Origin: DASYXT01 sp035934555
GTDB lineage: Bacteria; Verrucomicrobiota; Verrucomicrobiia; Limisphaerales; UBA8199
Direction of reading: 5' to 3'
Length of the DNA stretch: 64,000 nt
Assembly: GCA_035934555.1 (NCBI GenBank)
Contig: DASYXT010000049.1
Coordinates: 13,751 to 77,750, forward strand
The notes under the pieces were generated by a model that was given only the letters and a program-made list of their open reading frames with translations, searched no databases and was not told the DNA's origin. This document shows positions 8,611 through 16,580 of the stretch, in pieces (the first letter of the stretch is position 1; the number at the start of each line of letters is the position of its first letter). The position numbers and the translations under genes are program-made.

Positions 8611-8724
8611 ATGAGTATAATCGCAGACACAAAGGAGGCCGGTCCCAAAAAACCGGCCTGGAACAGTAATGGTATCGTCAGAAAACAAAGCCCCAACGTG
8701 TCCAACCAGGAGGAGGCCGTATGA
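8611..8724 (+). CDS. Possible 37-residue small protein upstream of the helicase
   Basis: ATG at 8611 opens MSIIADTKEAGPKKPAWNSN and the stop overlaps the helicase start as ATGA. GAAAGG lies 8 bases before the ATG. The only support is the overlap and spacing; it could simply be a leader that couples translation of the helicase. Confidence 0.35.
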   Translation: MSIIADTKEAGPKKPAWNSNGIVRKQSPNVSNQEEAV

Positions 8725-10214
8725 GCTTAATGGCTCTCGACCCGGTTGCCGGGAGAAACGGTCAGCAACAGAAAAGGCAGCGTGCATCGAAGCGTAGACT
8801 GGCACACGGCCCAGATGACGGCGCTGCGTCTGGGCGCGGCGTGCCCAGGGATGCCCAATTAACACCTGTAGCGGGCAGACCAGGCGGCGATCAAGAGAGC
8901 AACCTCGGCAATGAAAAGCTGCCGGTTGCGGCCTACGCTGACATGCTTCAGGAGCGGCTCCCTAAGATCACCTGCGTTGGAAAACAGTGGCACGTCTGGG
9001 AAACCGGCGTCTTGCAGCCAACGAAAAAGGACCGGTTTCGACCCATGGCCCATGAGATTCTGCGGCGTGACCAGGAGTCGAGCGGTCTTGCCAATTCTGT
9101 CCTGAACACAATCGAAGGCCGGTGCCAAGTGAGTGAAGACAAGTTCAAGTCATTCGCCGTCATGGATGGCGATGCGATCCTGCTCAATTGCCGGAATGGC
9201 ATTCTCCAAGTCACTCGTGAAACAGTTGCGCTCCTGCCGCACACCATGGATCATTTGTTTACCAAGCAGATTGCCGCCGCTTTTGACGAGCAAGCTGGCT
9301 TGGATGAGTTCGACCGGGTCGTTGCCGAAGCATTGAGGGAAGAAGAGGACCGTCAATTGTTCCTCAGATTTGCCGGGTACACTCTCCTCCCGAATTGTTC
9401 ACTCCATGCGGCGCTCATTTGTTACGGCCAGGGCGGCACGGGCAAAAGCACCGTATGGGACGCAATTGCAAACGTCCTGGGCACCGACCTTGTCATGCGT
9501 GTGTCCCTTCGGCAGTTGTGTGATGGCCAGGGTTACTCCATTCCACGCCTCCGCTTTGCGGCGCTCAATCTGGGAACCGAAGCGCCGTCAGGTGACCTGG
9601 GCGAAACCGACGTGTTAAAGAACCTGGTCTGCGGCGAACCCGTCGAGGCTCGTGCCATTTACGGCAAGCCAGCGACATTCCAGGGGTATTGCACAAAATT
9701 CGTATTCCTCTCGAACCATCTGCCTCACTTCAAGCATGGGACAGACGCCGAACTCCGCCGCCTGCGATTCCTGCACTTCGCTCACAAGCCGGACCAGGTT
9801 GATCCCAGGGTGCCGCAGCGGTTGGCGGCTGAGAAGGACGGCATTTTCTCACATTTGATGGTGCCGACTCTCCAGACTCTGCTGCGTGATCCAATAATCC
9901 CAGATGGTGGAACAACTTCCAGAGCGGTTAGGGAGAGGTTTGCCATTGAGAACGACCCGCTGGAAGCCTTCCTGACCCAATGCTGCAAGTTTGGGCCGGA
10001 ACTCCAGGAGACCAAGGACAATCTGCACGGAGCCTTTCTTGCCTGGGCGGACGGCAAGGACGTTGCCGCTGGCCTGAAGACGGCGGCACACTTTTTCCAG
10101 GAACTGCGCACAAAGCGAACCGGTTTGCAGGATTTCAGACCCACGATCAACGGGGTACGAACGCACTGCCTCACAGGGATATGCCTCAAAGATAGCGGAG
10201 ACGCTCAGAAATAA
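8721..10214 (+). CDS. SF3 helicase / D5-like phage-plasmid primase C-terminal domain
   Basis: 497 residues with a strong AGGAGGAGG ribosome binding site at 8708-8716. The first 60 residues are low-complexity. A D5_N-like helical region (about 110-220) precedes an AAA+ SF3 core: Walker A GQGGTGKST near residue 237, Walker B-like RFAALNLGTEA, and the SF3 C-motif KFVFLSNHLPHF. The FxxTNxxP-type motif of P4-family helicases is recognisable here as FLSNHLP. No Toprim or AEP primase domain is visible, so it probably unwinds DNA for the Rep protein encoded upstream. Family identity is firm at superfamily level. Confidence 0.85.
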   Translation: MSLMALDPVAGRNGQQQKRQRASKRRLAHGPDDGAASGRGVPRDAQLTPVAGRPGGDQESNLGNEKLPVAAYADMLQERLPKITCVGKQWHVWETGVLQPTKKDRFRPMAHEILRRDQESSGLANSVLNTIEGRCQVSEDKFKSFAVMDGDAILLNCRNGILQVTRETVALLPHTMDHLFTKQIAAAFDEQAGLDEFDRVVAEALREEEDRQLFLRFAGYTLLPNCSLHAALICYGQGGTGKSTVWDAIANVLGTDLVMRVSLRQLCDGQGYSIPRLRFAALNLGTEAPSGDLGETDVLKNLVCGEPVEARAIYGKPATFQGYCTKFVFLSNHLPHFKHGTDAELRRLRFLHFAHKPDQVDPRVPQRLAAEKDGIFSHLMVPTLQTLLRDPIIPDGGTTSRAVRERFAIENDPLEAFLTQCCKFGPELQETKDNLHGAFLAWADGKDVAAGLKTAAHFFQELRTKRTGLQDFRPTINGVRTHCLTGICLKDSGDAQK

Positions 10215-10291
10215 GCGCCCTGGACTTTAAGCTCGCTCGACCAAGAGCCGGAGGAGCATTTCCCAGGCGGAAAAACTGCCACGTCCGAGCC

Positions 10292-10421
10292 GTCCAGGCT
10301 GTCCAGGCATTTCCCACAACTATGTATGGAGAGGCGTGAACGACATTAACAAGCGCCCCGATGACATCGAGGGAGGGTATTGGTCGAGGCGAGTTCGTCG
10401 TTTTGCCTGGACTGCCTGGAC
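10292..10421. repeat. Inverted pair of GCCTGGAC tandem boxes
   Basis: GTCCAGGCTGTCCAGGC (10292-10308) and GCCTGGACTGCCTGGAC (10405-10421) are inverted copies (one mismatch) of a doubled 8-mer, 96 bp apart, just downstream of the helicase gene. A third copy, identical over 20 bp to 10402-10421, is at 25381-25400 near the other end of the element. They could be a replication-origin bind site, a regulator operator or a recombination site. Confidence 0.6.
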
Positions 10422-11266
10422 GCTTGGGGTCTGTGAGGGCACTGTTGCTTGATAAGGCAAGCAAGCTGACCAGAATGGCCGTTCTACGCCGCCTGGCCCA
10501 CACCAGGAACCGCCAAGCGCCGTCTGGCGAGAGGGAGAGCCAGGCCAATCGAGAGAGCCTCATCCGCCAGGCTACTGCGGTCTACGTTGGGGGGGAACCG
10601 CTTGACCGGCCAGCCGACGCGGGGTATGAGTCCGCAGTGGCGAATGTGCAATGGCTTACGGTCCTGAGCGGCGGTCTGGCCGGTGCATTGTTCAGCTTTG
10701 GCGCTAACTCGTGGCTCGGTTTGTGGAGGCGGCGGCAGATGCACCGAAGACTCAGGATTGAGCTGCCAGAATTGCAGCGGCGCACGTTGACTGTCCGTGT
10801 GCGAAATGGACATGTCTTCCCGTTGACGGGCTGCTCGGCATGTATAACACTCGACCATGCGCTGACGGATGTGGTTCAGCCCCGTTACGACCTACGGTCG
10901 CACGGCATTGAGGAAGGCGCTCACATTACGGATAAGCAGCCGCTTTCCTTAAGCGAGGGCAAATTATGCTGGTCGCTTGGATGGAACGCAACCGCGCCAA
11001 CGGTGGACATCTACCCAGGCGAGAGGAAGACACTCGAAATCTTGGAAATTGCATCGGACGAAAGTTGGATCGCCATATTCTCCGAAACACGGGATAAACC
11101 ATATCGGATTTGGCTGCGGGGCGGCAGGCCCTATCAGGGCACGTTGAAAATCACTTGCAAAGAAATCAAAGCGAAAAACTTCCCGGTTCAAATTCCAACA
11201 GGGCCTTTGAACCAATGGCTCAAGCATGACGGCTCGTTTCCTGAAAAATTCTTGCCAAGCGGGTGA
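10361..11266 (+). CDS. Hypothetical membrane-anchored protein
   Basis: 301 residues. One membrane segment (VQWLTVLSGGLAGALFSFGANSWLGLW, about residues 95-122) is followed by RRRQMHRR, so the C-terminal 180 residues likely face the cytoplasm. That part is rich in beta-strand-like stretches (RTLTVRVRNGHVFPLTGCSACITL, TVDIYPGERKTLEIL, YQGTLKITCKEIKAK), resembling an immunoglobulin-like sandwich. No family recognised. A later start (ATG 10475) would remove a dubious N-terminus that overlaps the GCCTGGAC repeat. Cargo of the element. Confidence 0.6.
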   Translation: MTSREGIGRGEFVVLPGLPGRLGSVRALLLDKASKLTRMAVLRRLAHTRNRQAPSGERESQANRESLIRQATAVYVGGEPLDRPADAGYESAVANVQWLTVLSGGLAGALFSFGANSWLGLWRRRQMHRRLRIELPELQRRTLTVRVRNGHVFPLTGCSACITLDHALTDVVQPRYDLRSHGIEEGAHITDKQPLSLSEGKLCWSLGWNATAPTVDIYPGERKTLEILEIASDESWIAIFSETRDKPYRIWLRGGRPYQGTLKITCKEIKAKNFPVQIPTGPLNQWLKHDGSFPEKFLPSG

Positions 11267-11284
11267 TTCAGCGCCGCAACCGCA

Positions 11285-11791
11285 TCAACCCATACGCATG
11301 TCTCCCGGCCCCAGCCTCCGTGGCGTGAATATCGCTTGCGGTACTGCTGGTTTGGGTTGTGGGCGAGAGGGATCGACGTAAAACTTTCCGCATTCTTTGA
11401 TTTCGCATTGCCACCCGTGTCCGGCATCTCGAAGAGGCGACACGATCCGCTTCGCGGTGCAGTTGGCGCAGAAATACCCCGGCTTGGTGTTGTGTTTGTA
11501 TGCGCCGAGCTTTTCCACAAATTCATAATCGTCGAGGAAATCGTGGGCGGGCGGACATGCGTCAAGTTGTCTGTTGAGGCTGGCCATGCGTCGCCGGTAA
11601 TGGACAACAGTCCACACGAACCCTGAGACCACAACCAGGCCCGCGACGATTATCGACCAGAATGGAGCGGTTACCAACCTGATCTTTGTTGGCCAAGCAG
11701 CCAGACATCCAAGCGCGGCAACGGCGGCGACCGTGATCAGCCCGCCTACCGCGTTATGAAGCGTTGGTGGGATATGGTCTTTCAAGCGCAC
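11285..11791 (-). CDS. Hypothetical two-TM protein with zinc-ribbon-like tail
   Basis: 168 residues from GTG 11791. Two membrane segments (GLITVAAVAALGCLAAW and FWSIIVAGLVVVSGFVWTVVHY) occupy the first 65 residues. A cytoplasmic tail carries CANC and, 27 residues later, CEIKEC, a likely zinc site (GYFCANCTAKRIVSPLRDAG). Convergent with the upstream membrane gene. Such TM plus Cys-ribbon proteins occur as accessory genes in many islands, but I know no function. Confidence 0.65.
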   Translation of the reverse strand: MRLKDHIPPTLHNAVGGLITVAAVAALGCLAAWPTKIRLVTAPFWSIIVAGLVVVSGFVWTVVHYRRRMASLNRQLDACPPAHDFLDDYEFVEKLGAYKHNTKPGYFCANCTAKRIVSPLRDAGHGWQCEIKECGKFYVDPSRPQPKPAVPQAIFTPRRLGPGDMRMG

Positions 11792-12008
11792 AGTGAAAGT
11801 TGCGTCGTTGTTGGAAAGGGTTCACCCATCTTCACCAGGATCGAACTCAGTTCCCGCATCGCGATTTGCACTTCAGCGGTTTCATATTCCGGTTCCAATC
11901 AAACCACCCTGCCCCTGAGCGAGCAAGGGCGAATCCGCCCGAACTCGTTCCCCGTCCAGTACCACCTGCGATGCTTGGCATCACGACCTGTTCTGTTAAG
12001 ATGCCGAC

Positions 12009-12713
12009 GTGAAGAGAATCACGCCCCAACTTGCCGCTTCGATAGAAGCGGAGTCTTTCCAATTACTGAGGGATTTGCAGGATTCATTGGCTGGCGTCTT
12101 GAAGTCGCTAGACGGAAAACGTGGTGCCAATCTGTTCGAGTGTTTTCTTTTCCATACGTCAGCGTATGTGAACCGCACAGCAGAAGGGTTCGTCGCCCTT
12201 CGCCAGACTGGCCGCATCGACGCTTCCAAGCTCCTCGTGCGTCCGGCCATGGAGGCGATGTTCAAACAGCAAGCCGTCTTGCGGCAGCCTGAGTTGCTGT
12301 ATCGGATGGCATACACGGAAAGACTGGAAGACCGTAAACTGATCGAACCGGTTTATCACAGAGCCGGGAAGAACTATGACAACCTGGATTGTCGGCAGTG
12401 GGAACAATTCAAGAAGGAGTACGCGAAGCAGTACCCGAATCACACAAAGGCAGAAACAAAATTGTCGCTTTATGACGCCGCCAAGGCTGCGAAAATCGAA
12501 CGCTACTACGAGTCGTACTACCGCCTCTATTGCCAAACCACCCACGCTGCGTTCAGAGCAGCAACGGGCGGGTTGAAGTTCACCGACGTAGAGGACAATC
12601 GCACGATGGCGCTTTGCGTATTGGGGGCGTTGGATGCGCTGGAAAGATCGAGAATCAGTAATGTGCCAGGGTTGTCTGATTTCCGGCAGCGATTATCCAA
12701 TCTGCCAGGTTGA
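12009..12713 (+). CDS. DUF5677-like protein
   Basis: 234 residues from GTG 12009, all-helical and soluble. The pattern RPAMEAMFKQQAVL, YHRAGKNYDNL, YYESYYRLYCQTTHAAFRA and TMALCVLGALDALER resembles DUF5677 proteins, a helical family often found in accessory and defence-associated loci. Match is by memory of the layout, so the family name is tentative. It stands alone between a convergent membrane gene and a minus-strand small membrane gene. A 38-bp repeat begins 12 bp after its stop. Confidence 0.65.
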   Translation: MKRITPQLAASIEAESFQLLRDLQDSLAGVLKSLDGKRGANLFECFLFHTSAYVNRTAEGFVALRQTGRIDASKLLVRPAMEAMFKQQAVLRQPELLYRMAYTERLEDRKLIEPVYHRAGKNYDNLDCRQWEQFKKEYAKQYPNHTKAETKLSLYDAAKAAKIERYYESYYRLYCQTTHAAFRAATGGLKFTDVEDNRTMALCVLGALDALERSRISNVPGLSDFRQRLSNLPG

Positions 12714-12724
12714 CGCCAGTCCTT

Positions 12725-12761
12725 CGCTCCAGGGCTGCACCGAGAGCCGGTCAGACGGCAA
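12725..12761 (+). repeat. Copy 1 of a 38-bp imperfect direct repeat
   Basis: CGCTCCAGGGCTGCACCGAG... matches CGCTCCAGGGCTTCGCCGGG... at 14096-14133 at about 80 percent over the length, both containing a GCTCC/GGAGC-type stem. Both sit just beyond gene ends inside the element. It may be a transcription-stop hairpin or the trace of a cassette boundary. Confidence 0.45.
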
Positions 12762-12861
12762 ACCAGGGGTGGGCGGATACCCGGTCCTCGGCTCGCTCTT
12801 CAGGGGGAAGTCAATTCAGCCCACCGATCTGCCCGTGGCACAAGTTTCGATCCTGATACAC

Positions 12862-13116
12862 CTACAGCGGTGGGTACTTGCTCATGAGCCACCAAAAAAT
12901 GATCGCTGTGGCGGTCAGAATTATCAGACCGGCACGCCGATTGAGAGGCCAATTCGATTTCCTGTCAACGAAATGTGCTTCCACCTGCGACAGGGATTCG
13001 CCCGTCCACCAACTTCGCAGAAAACAATACGCCGAAAGCACGCAGGCGGTTCCGCAGAAACCAAAAAAACCTGCGCCGATCAGCAAGCCCACCATTTTGA
13101 AGATTCCCAAGCTCAC
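12862..13116 (-). CDS. Small hypothetical two-TM protein
   Basis: 84 residues from GTG 13116 (or 77 from ATG 13095). Two hydrophobic segments (VGLLIGAGFFGFCGTACVLSAY and AGLIILTATAIIFWWLM) flank a short polar loop. No family recognised. It lies 46 bp downstream of the DUF6166-like gene on the same strand and is probably co-transcribed with it. Confidence 0.5.
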   Translation of the reverse strand: MSLGIFKMVGLLIGAGFFGFCGTACVLSAYCFLRSWWTGESLSQVEAHFVDRKSNWPLNRRAGLIILTATAIIFWWLMSKYPPL

Positions 13117-13161
13117 ATCGGCTTGCCCATAATCAGCGCCAGTTGCGCCGGGTGGTTGCCA

Positions 13162-13599
13162 TCATTGGTGGGGAAATAACCTGTAATTTGGATTGCGAAT
13201 GAGTTGTGGCAAATCGTCGGGCATGTTCAAGGTCGTCGGCGGCACGGCGGAAGCCGCCGTCCCAGGACTCCAAGCCGCCCGCAGGGCTGAGGCTTCAACG
13301 TGACAAGTGAAGCTGCTCCAGTCTTCCACGTCCTTGGACAAGATTTCCCATTCCGATTTGAGTTTGCTGACGACGCTCTCCACAAACTGCCTTGCGAGCA
13401 AGCTGCTGTGCGCTGCGCCAAGACAATCGGACAGAATGGAACGTGCCAACCGCTCCGCCCCTGCGCCTTCGTTTCCCCAGTCAAATTGGATTATTCGATT
13501 GTCTGATACGTGCTTGCTCACTTCGAGCGGATGATTATCAACTGTCACGAGCGCCTGACCGTTTCGCCGTGTGCCCCTGTAAACTTTGAAATACGCCAT
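13162..13599 (-). CDS. DUF6166-like protein
   Basis: 145 residues starting at ATG 13599 (MAYFKVYRGTRRNGQALVTV); a TTG 9 bases upstream is less likely. The order YRG, VDNHPLEVSKHVSD, FDWGNEGAGAERLARSIL and QFVESVVSKLKSEWEI matches DUF6166, a small domain seen on plasmids and islands with no assigned function. The last 40 residues are a divergent tail. Adjacent to a small membrane protein gene on the same strand. Confidence 0.7.
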   Translation of the reverse strand: MAYFKVYRGTRRNGQALVTVDNHPLEVSKHVSDNRIIQFDWGNEGAGAERLARSILSDCLGAAHSSLLARQFVESVVSKLKSEWEILSKDVEDWSSFTCHVEASALRAAWSPGTAASAVPPTTLNMPDDLPQLIRNPNYRLFPHQ

Positions 13600-14187
13600 A
13601 CCGATCAATAGTCTCCTTGCATCGAGAAACCGTCAACTCGACGGTGAGAACGTTTCTGGAAGCGAGCGTGGCCAATCCCTTGCCCGACTGGCCAAAGCTT
13701 TCAGGAGCGCCCGTCAAGGGTCGCCGGGGTACGGGTTCGACCGGCAACGTGGGCTTGATATTCAAACCACGACTTCAGTGCCGTTGATTATCCGATGTGC
13801 CAGATTGGACGCCCCAGCCCGAATTTGGTGGCCGAGTTCCGAACAGCGATCCCTGCATCTGCCTGGGGTCTTTGCCGGTGAAAGCCAAAAAAAGGCAACC
13901 GTAAGTCAAAAGACGGGTTGCCAGCGATAGCTCGAAGAGCCATAGTAGTCAAAGCTCGGTGACGGAACGTTTCTTCCCGCAGGGTTCCCCACCCTCACCT
14001 CCTTGGCGTCTGTCACCGGGCGTTTTGTATCGCAGCCGGGTACGTTGGGCGGGTTCGGGTTGCGGGAGCGACCGGGCTTTTAATAACCCGTCTTTCGCTC
14101 CAGGGCTTCGCCGGGAGCCGGATCAACTGGCAAGGGCACTAAAAAACACCTTTGCTGATTCCATTAACGGCACCAAAGCGGCCTCGG
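13600..14187. other. Gene-free stretch with hairpin and repeat
   Basis: I see no convincing gene. It contains a hairpin GGCAACCGT/ACGGGTTGCC at 13895-13923, which could stop transcription in either direction, a CGGG-CCCG stem near 14072-14090, and repeat copy 2 at 14096-14133. Confidence 0.4.
14096..14133 (+). repeat. Copy 2 of the 38-bp imperfect direct repeat
   Basis: Partner of the copy at 12725-12761. Here the stem GCTCC-GGGCTTCGCC-GGAGC is more complete. It lies 55 bp beyond the stop of the RHH gene. Confidence 0.45.
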
Positions 14188-14448
14188 CTATCTGCCCTTC
14201 TTGGAAAGTAGAGCTTTCGCAAGCTGGAGCCGTCCCTTGGCGTTTTGTAAGTCGTCGTTCCCGTCACAAAACTCGATCAGAAGCTTGGCGAGCGCGATCA
14301 TGTGCTCAACCTGGTAACTGAGCGGGCGTCCACGGCTCCGGCAAATGGCTTCGAGGTCGGCCCGTTGTTCCTCGGACATCCGAATATTGAATCTGACATT
14401 CTTCTTGGACACCTCGGAAAACCTGCCAGAGGGGTGAGCCTGAAACAT
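14188..14448 (-). CDS. Ribbon-helix-helix-like DNA-binding protein
   Basis: 86 residues from ATG 14448. KNVRFNIRMSEEQRADLEAI gives the strand plus first helix of an RHH fold and CRSRGRPLSYQVEHMIALAK the second helix, followed by a helical tail. Such proteins bind operators as dimers and often control their own and neighbouring genes. It is divergent from the 14509/14712 pair, with a 60-bp shared upstream region, so it probably regulates it. The longer open frame reaching 14694 lacks family-like sequence upstream. Confidence 0.65.
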   Translation of the reverse strand: MFQAHPSGRFSEVSKKNVRFNIRMSEEQRADLEAICRSRGRPLSYQVEHMIALAKLLIEFCDGNDDLQNAKGRLQLAKALLSKKGR

Positions 14449-14508
14449 GCAGAAATGGGGTTGACAAAGATAGACAAAGGCAGACACTAGCGGCGTTGTG
14501 GCGAGAAG

Positions 14509-14715
14509 ATGTCGGCCAGGAGCGAGCACCAGAGGACGCCCATGAAGCGCAAAAACGTGCAGGCCAGCAGGGCGCAAAATTCCACGCGCCCGCCCAGTCC
14601 AAAAACTGCTCGCTCTGAAATTGATCCCGCCAAGTTTCTGAAGCAGTTCTTCGAGGCCGAGGAGAAGCGGGCCAAAGCCGAGTCGCAGTCGCAACAGGAA
14701 CGGAGCCGCCTATGA
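14509..14715 (+). CDS. Small basic hypothetical protein coupled to the next gene
   Basis: 68 residues (or 57 from the ATG at 14542, MKRKNVQASRAQNS). Basic, Ser/Arg-rich N-terminus, then a helix DPAKFLKQFFEAEEKRAKAE. Its stop overlaps the next start as ATGA (14712-14715), which argues that it is translated. No family recognised. Confidence 0.5.
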   Translation: MSARSEHQRTPMKRKNVQASRAQNSTRPPSPKTARSEIDPAKFLKQFFEAEEKRAKAESQSQQERSRL

Positions 14716-15731
14716 GCAAGAAGCGCGATTGGGTGGATTATACGCAGCTTGGCCTCTCGGCAGCGCAGGCGTACAAAATCAGCGAGATCGCTTCCGAATT
14801 GGGCAGACTGCGGAAGGCCGACGAGTCCCAAGAAAGAGAGGCCCGGCGTCTCGCCAATATGCGGCAGATGATCATCGTCGTCGAGGAGCTTCTGGAAACT
14901 CTTGAACCCGACCACGAACCTGAAACCATTCCTCAAAAGAATTACGTCTTAATTTGCGAGGCGGAAGCCAGCCTCCAAAAAGCAGAAATCTTTCCACCGC
15001 TGAAGTTTGAGTCGTTTGAGGATAAACGGGAAGCCGTCAAACTGGAAAAACGTCTCAATGCTCTACGAGACAAGCTGTTGAAGGCCATGACGGACGAGGA
15101 ACGGCAAGAGGCAGAATTGTGTTGGAAATATATGGTTGAGGAGCCGGACTTGAAGACCTGGCTCAACATCCAGTGCGAGGCCAAGGAAGCCAGAGCCAAC
15201 CAGAAGAGGCTGGCGGAGGTTGAAGTCAAACTGAAAACCTGCCTCCTGACCTCTCCTGGAGGAAAGGCGCTCAAGGGAATGGCCAGGTTGGGATTGTGGT
15301 TGCTTGGCATTTCCTTCCTCGGGGTGGTGCTGGCCGCATGGGCAAAAGCAGATATGGCGGTGGGCTGGTTTTTCATCGTCCTGTTCTTGCTGGGGTGTGT
15401 TGTGTTCTTGCTCCAGTTCTTTGTCCGGCTCCTGACCGGCGACCCGACCGTCCCCAAACAAGTCCGAGCACTCGAAAAGGAGCGGGCGGAACTGAAAGTC
15501 GCCATCGGTGAACCGGGCGCTGGAGGATCGTTCCTTAGGCTGGCGGCGATGGCCGGGGACGAAATCGACGTAAACGCACTCAGGGAGAAATTCGACGGCG
15601 AGACTTCGGCAGATCGGTTACTGGAAATGTACATCGAACGCCGGGATTTTGTGCGTGGGATTTTCGGCAAGAGTTACCTGGCGCACCAGGATACGGAGGA
15701 ATCAGATAAAAGTGAAACGGAGGAGGGATGA
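14712..15731 (+). CDS. Coiled-coil membrane protein, hypothetical
   Basis: 339 residues. The first 185 are strongly helical and charged (coiled coil), followed by a hairpin of two membrane segments (ARLGLWLLGISFLGVVLAAW; WFFIVLFLLGCVVFLLQFF) at about 195-240 and a cytoplasmic tail of 100 residues ending in an acidic EESDKSETEEG. Topology predicts both soluble parts on the cytoplasmic side. Coupled to the 68-residue gene and divergent from an RHH regulator. Function unknown; a sensing or membrane-disrupting effector is a guess. Confidence 0.65.
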   Translation: MSKKRDWVDYTQLGLSAAQAYKISEIASELGRLRKADESQEREARRLANMRQMIIVVEELLETLEPDHEPETIPQKNYVLICEAEASLQKAEIFPPLKFESFEDKREAVKLEKRLNALRDKLLKAMTDEERQEAELCWKYMVEEPDLKTWLNIQCEAKEARANQKRLAEVEVKLKTCLLTSPGGKALKGMARLGLWLLGISFLGVVLAAWAKADMAVGWFFIVLFLLGCVVFLLQFFVRLLTGDPTVPKQVRALEKERAELKVAIGEPGAGGSFLRLAAMAGDEIDVNALREKFDGETSADRLLEMYIERRDFVRGIFGKSYLAHQDTEESDKSETEEG

Positions 15732-15796
15732 GGGGCGAAATGAGATTCAGGCCAGCCGAAGGCGCTCTGAGCCGAGCACCAGGGCCGCAGCCGGGT

Positions 15797-16018
15797 TCAG
15801 AGATCGCCGACCAAGTCACGCACTTGCACGCCCAGCGCACGGGCAATTCTCACAAGCGAATCGAACGAGGGAGATTCTTTGCCACGTTCGACTCGGCTAA
15901 TGAAAACCATCGACAGGTCGGCCCGTTCGGCCAACTTTTCCTGGCTCCAATCAGCCTTCTTGCGCCGCTCGCGAATTGCCTCACCGAGAAGGCGGCGATG
16001 ATGCTGGACGTGCGCCAT
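15797..16018 (-). CDS. XRE-family transcriptional regulator
   Basis: 73 residues, almost entirely one Cro/CI helix-turn-helix: LLGEAIRERRKKADWSQEKL, then LSMVFISRVERGKESPSFD and SLVRIARALGVQVRDLV. The HTH core WSQEKLAERADLSMVFISRVERG is textbook. Likely a lysogeny-type repressor of element genes. Convergent with the coiled-coil gene, divergent from the large secreted-protein gene. Confidence 0.9.
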   Translation of the reverse strand: MAHVQHHRRLLGEAIRERRKKADWSQEKLAERADLSMVFISRVERGKESPSFDSLVRIARALGVQVRDLVGDL

Positions 16019-16403
16019 GCCGAGGGTAAAGAGCAGGAAGAACGGTGTCGTGCTATGTCGTTAACGACCATTTTTGCGCTTGCGCCGTTTTTCGGAAAAT
16101 CCCACAACAATGAATGTGAACTTAGAGAGTCTGTCGTGATGAATCCCCCGACCCACAATGTCACAACATTCATGCTTGTCGCTAACTCCTGGGCGGTTGT
16201 ACAAAGACAGCTTAATGAGAATCTTCAAAGCGAAAGCGGCTTCCTCACTCGCTTTGGCGCGGCAGTGCTCCAGTGCAGGCGTGCGCTGTTCAGCAAAACC
16301 CGCCTCATCCAAGCGCACAAGCCGCCACGACGGGCCTTGGCGCTTCAGCAGCGATTTTGAAAGACCCCCAATGTCTGAAATTGAGACCTAACCCAAAGAC
16401 CTT
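16019..16403. other. 385-bp intergenic region
   Basis: Lies between the XRE gene (minus) and the mini-ORF/giant gene (plus). Open frames here look like shadows without family features. AT-rich patches (16040-16110, 16130-16200) could hold divergent promoters, but no clear -35/-10 pair stands out. Confidence 0.3.
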
Positions 16404-16574
16404 ATGAAACCACCCTCGCACTCGAAAGCTGCCAGGAAGCCCGCGTTCGGAAGCCGCAGATTTCCCACCTTCATCGGGCACATCAAGTGCAAGCGCACCT
16501 GGCAATTCATTCCGCTGCTCTTGCTCTTGATTCCTGGAACCGCTCGCGCCGTCTTCCCGCCAGGAAACACCTGA
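16404..16574 (+). CDS. 56-residue signal-peptide-only mini-ORF
   Basis: ATG at 16404, stop TGA at 16572-16574. Basic N-region (MKPPSHSKAARKPAFGSRR), hydrophobic core FIPLLLLLIPG and a cleavage site TARA followed by only VFPPGNT. This is how many verrucomicrobial secreted proteins begin, yet it ends seven residues after the predicted cleavage. Either a decayed gene start or a genuine tiny exported leader. It ends 6 bases before the ATG of the 1558-residue secreted protein. Confidence 0.5.
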   Translation: MKPPSHSKAARKPAFGSRRFPTFIGHIKCKRTWQFIPLLLLLIPGTARAVFPPGNT

Positions 16575-16580
16575 ACTCGA

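Noticed and set aside
12700..14140. Possible integron attC sites around the 38-bp repeats
   Set aside because: No RYYYAAC/GTTRRRY core pair could be found, and no integron-type integrase with its extra motif is present.
16061..16318. 85-residue minus-strand open frame upstream of the XRE gene
   Set aside because: Composition is random-like, no initiation signals, and the same DNA is open in several frames.
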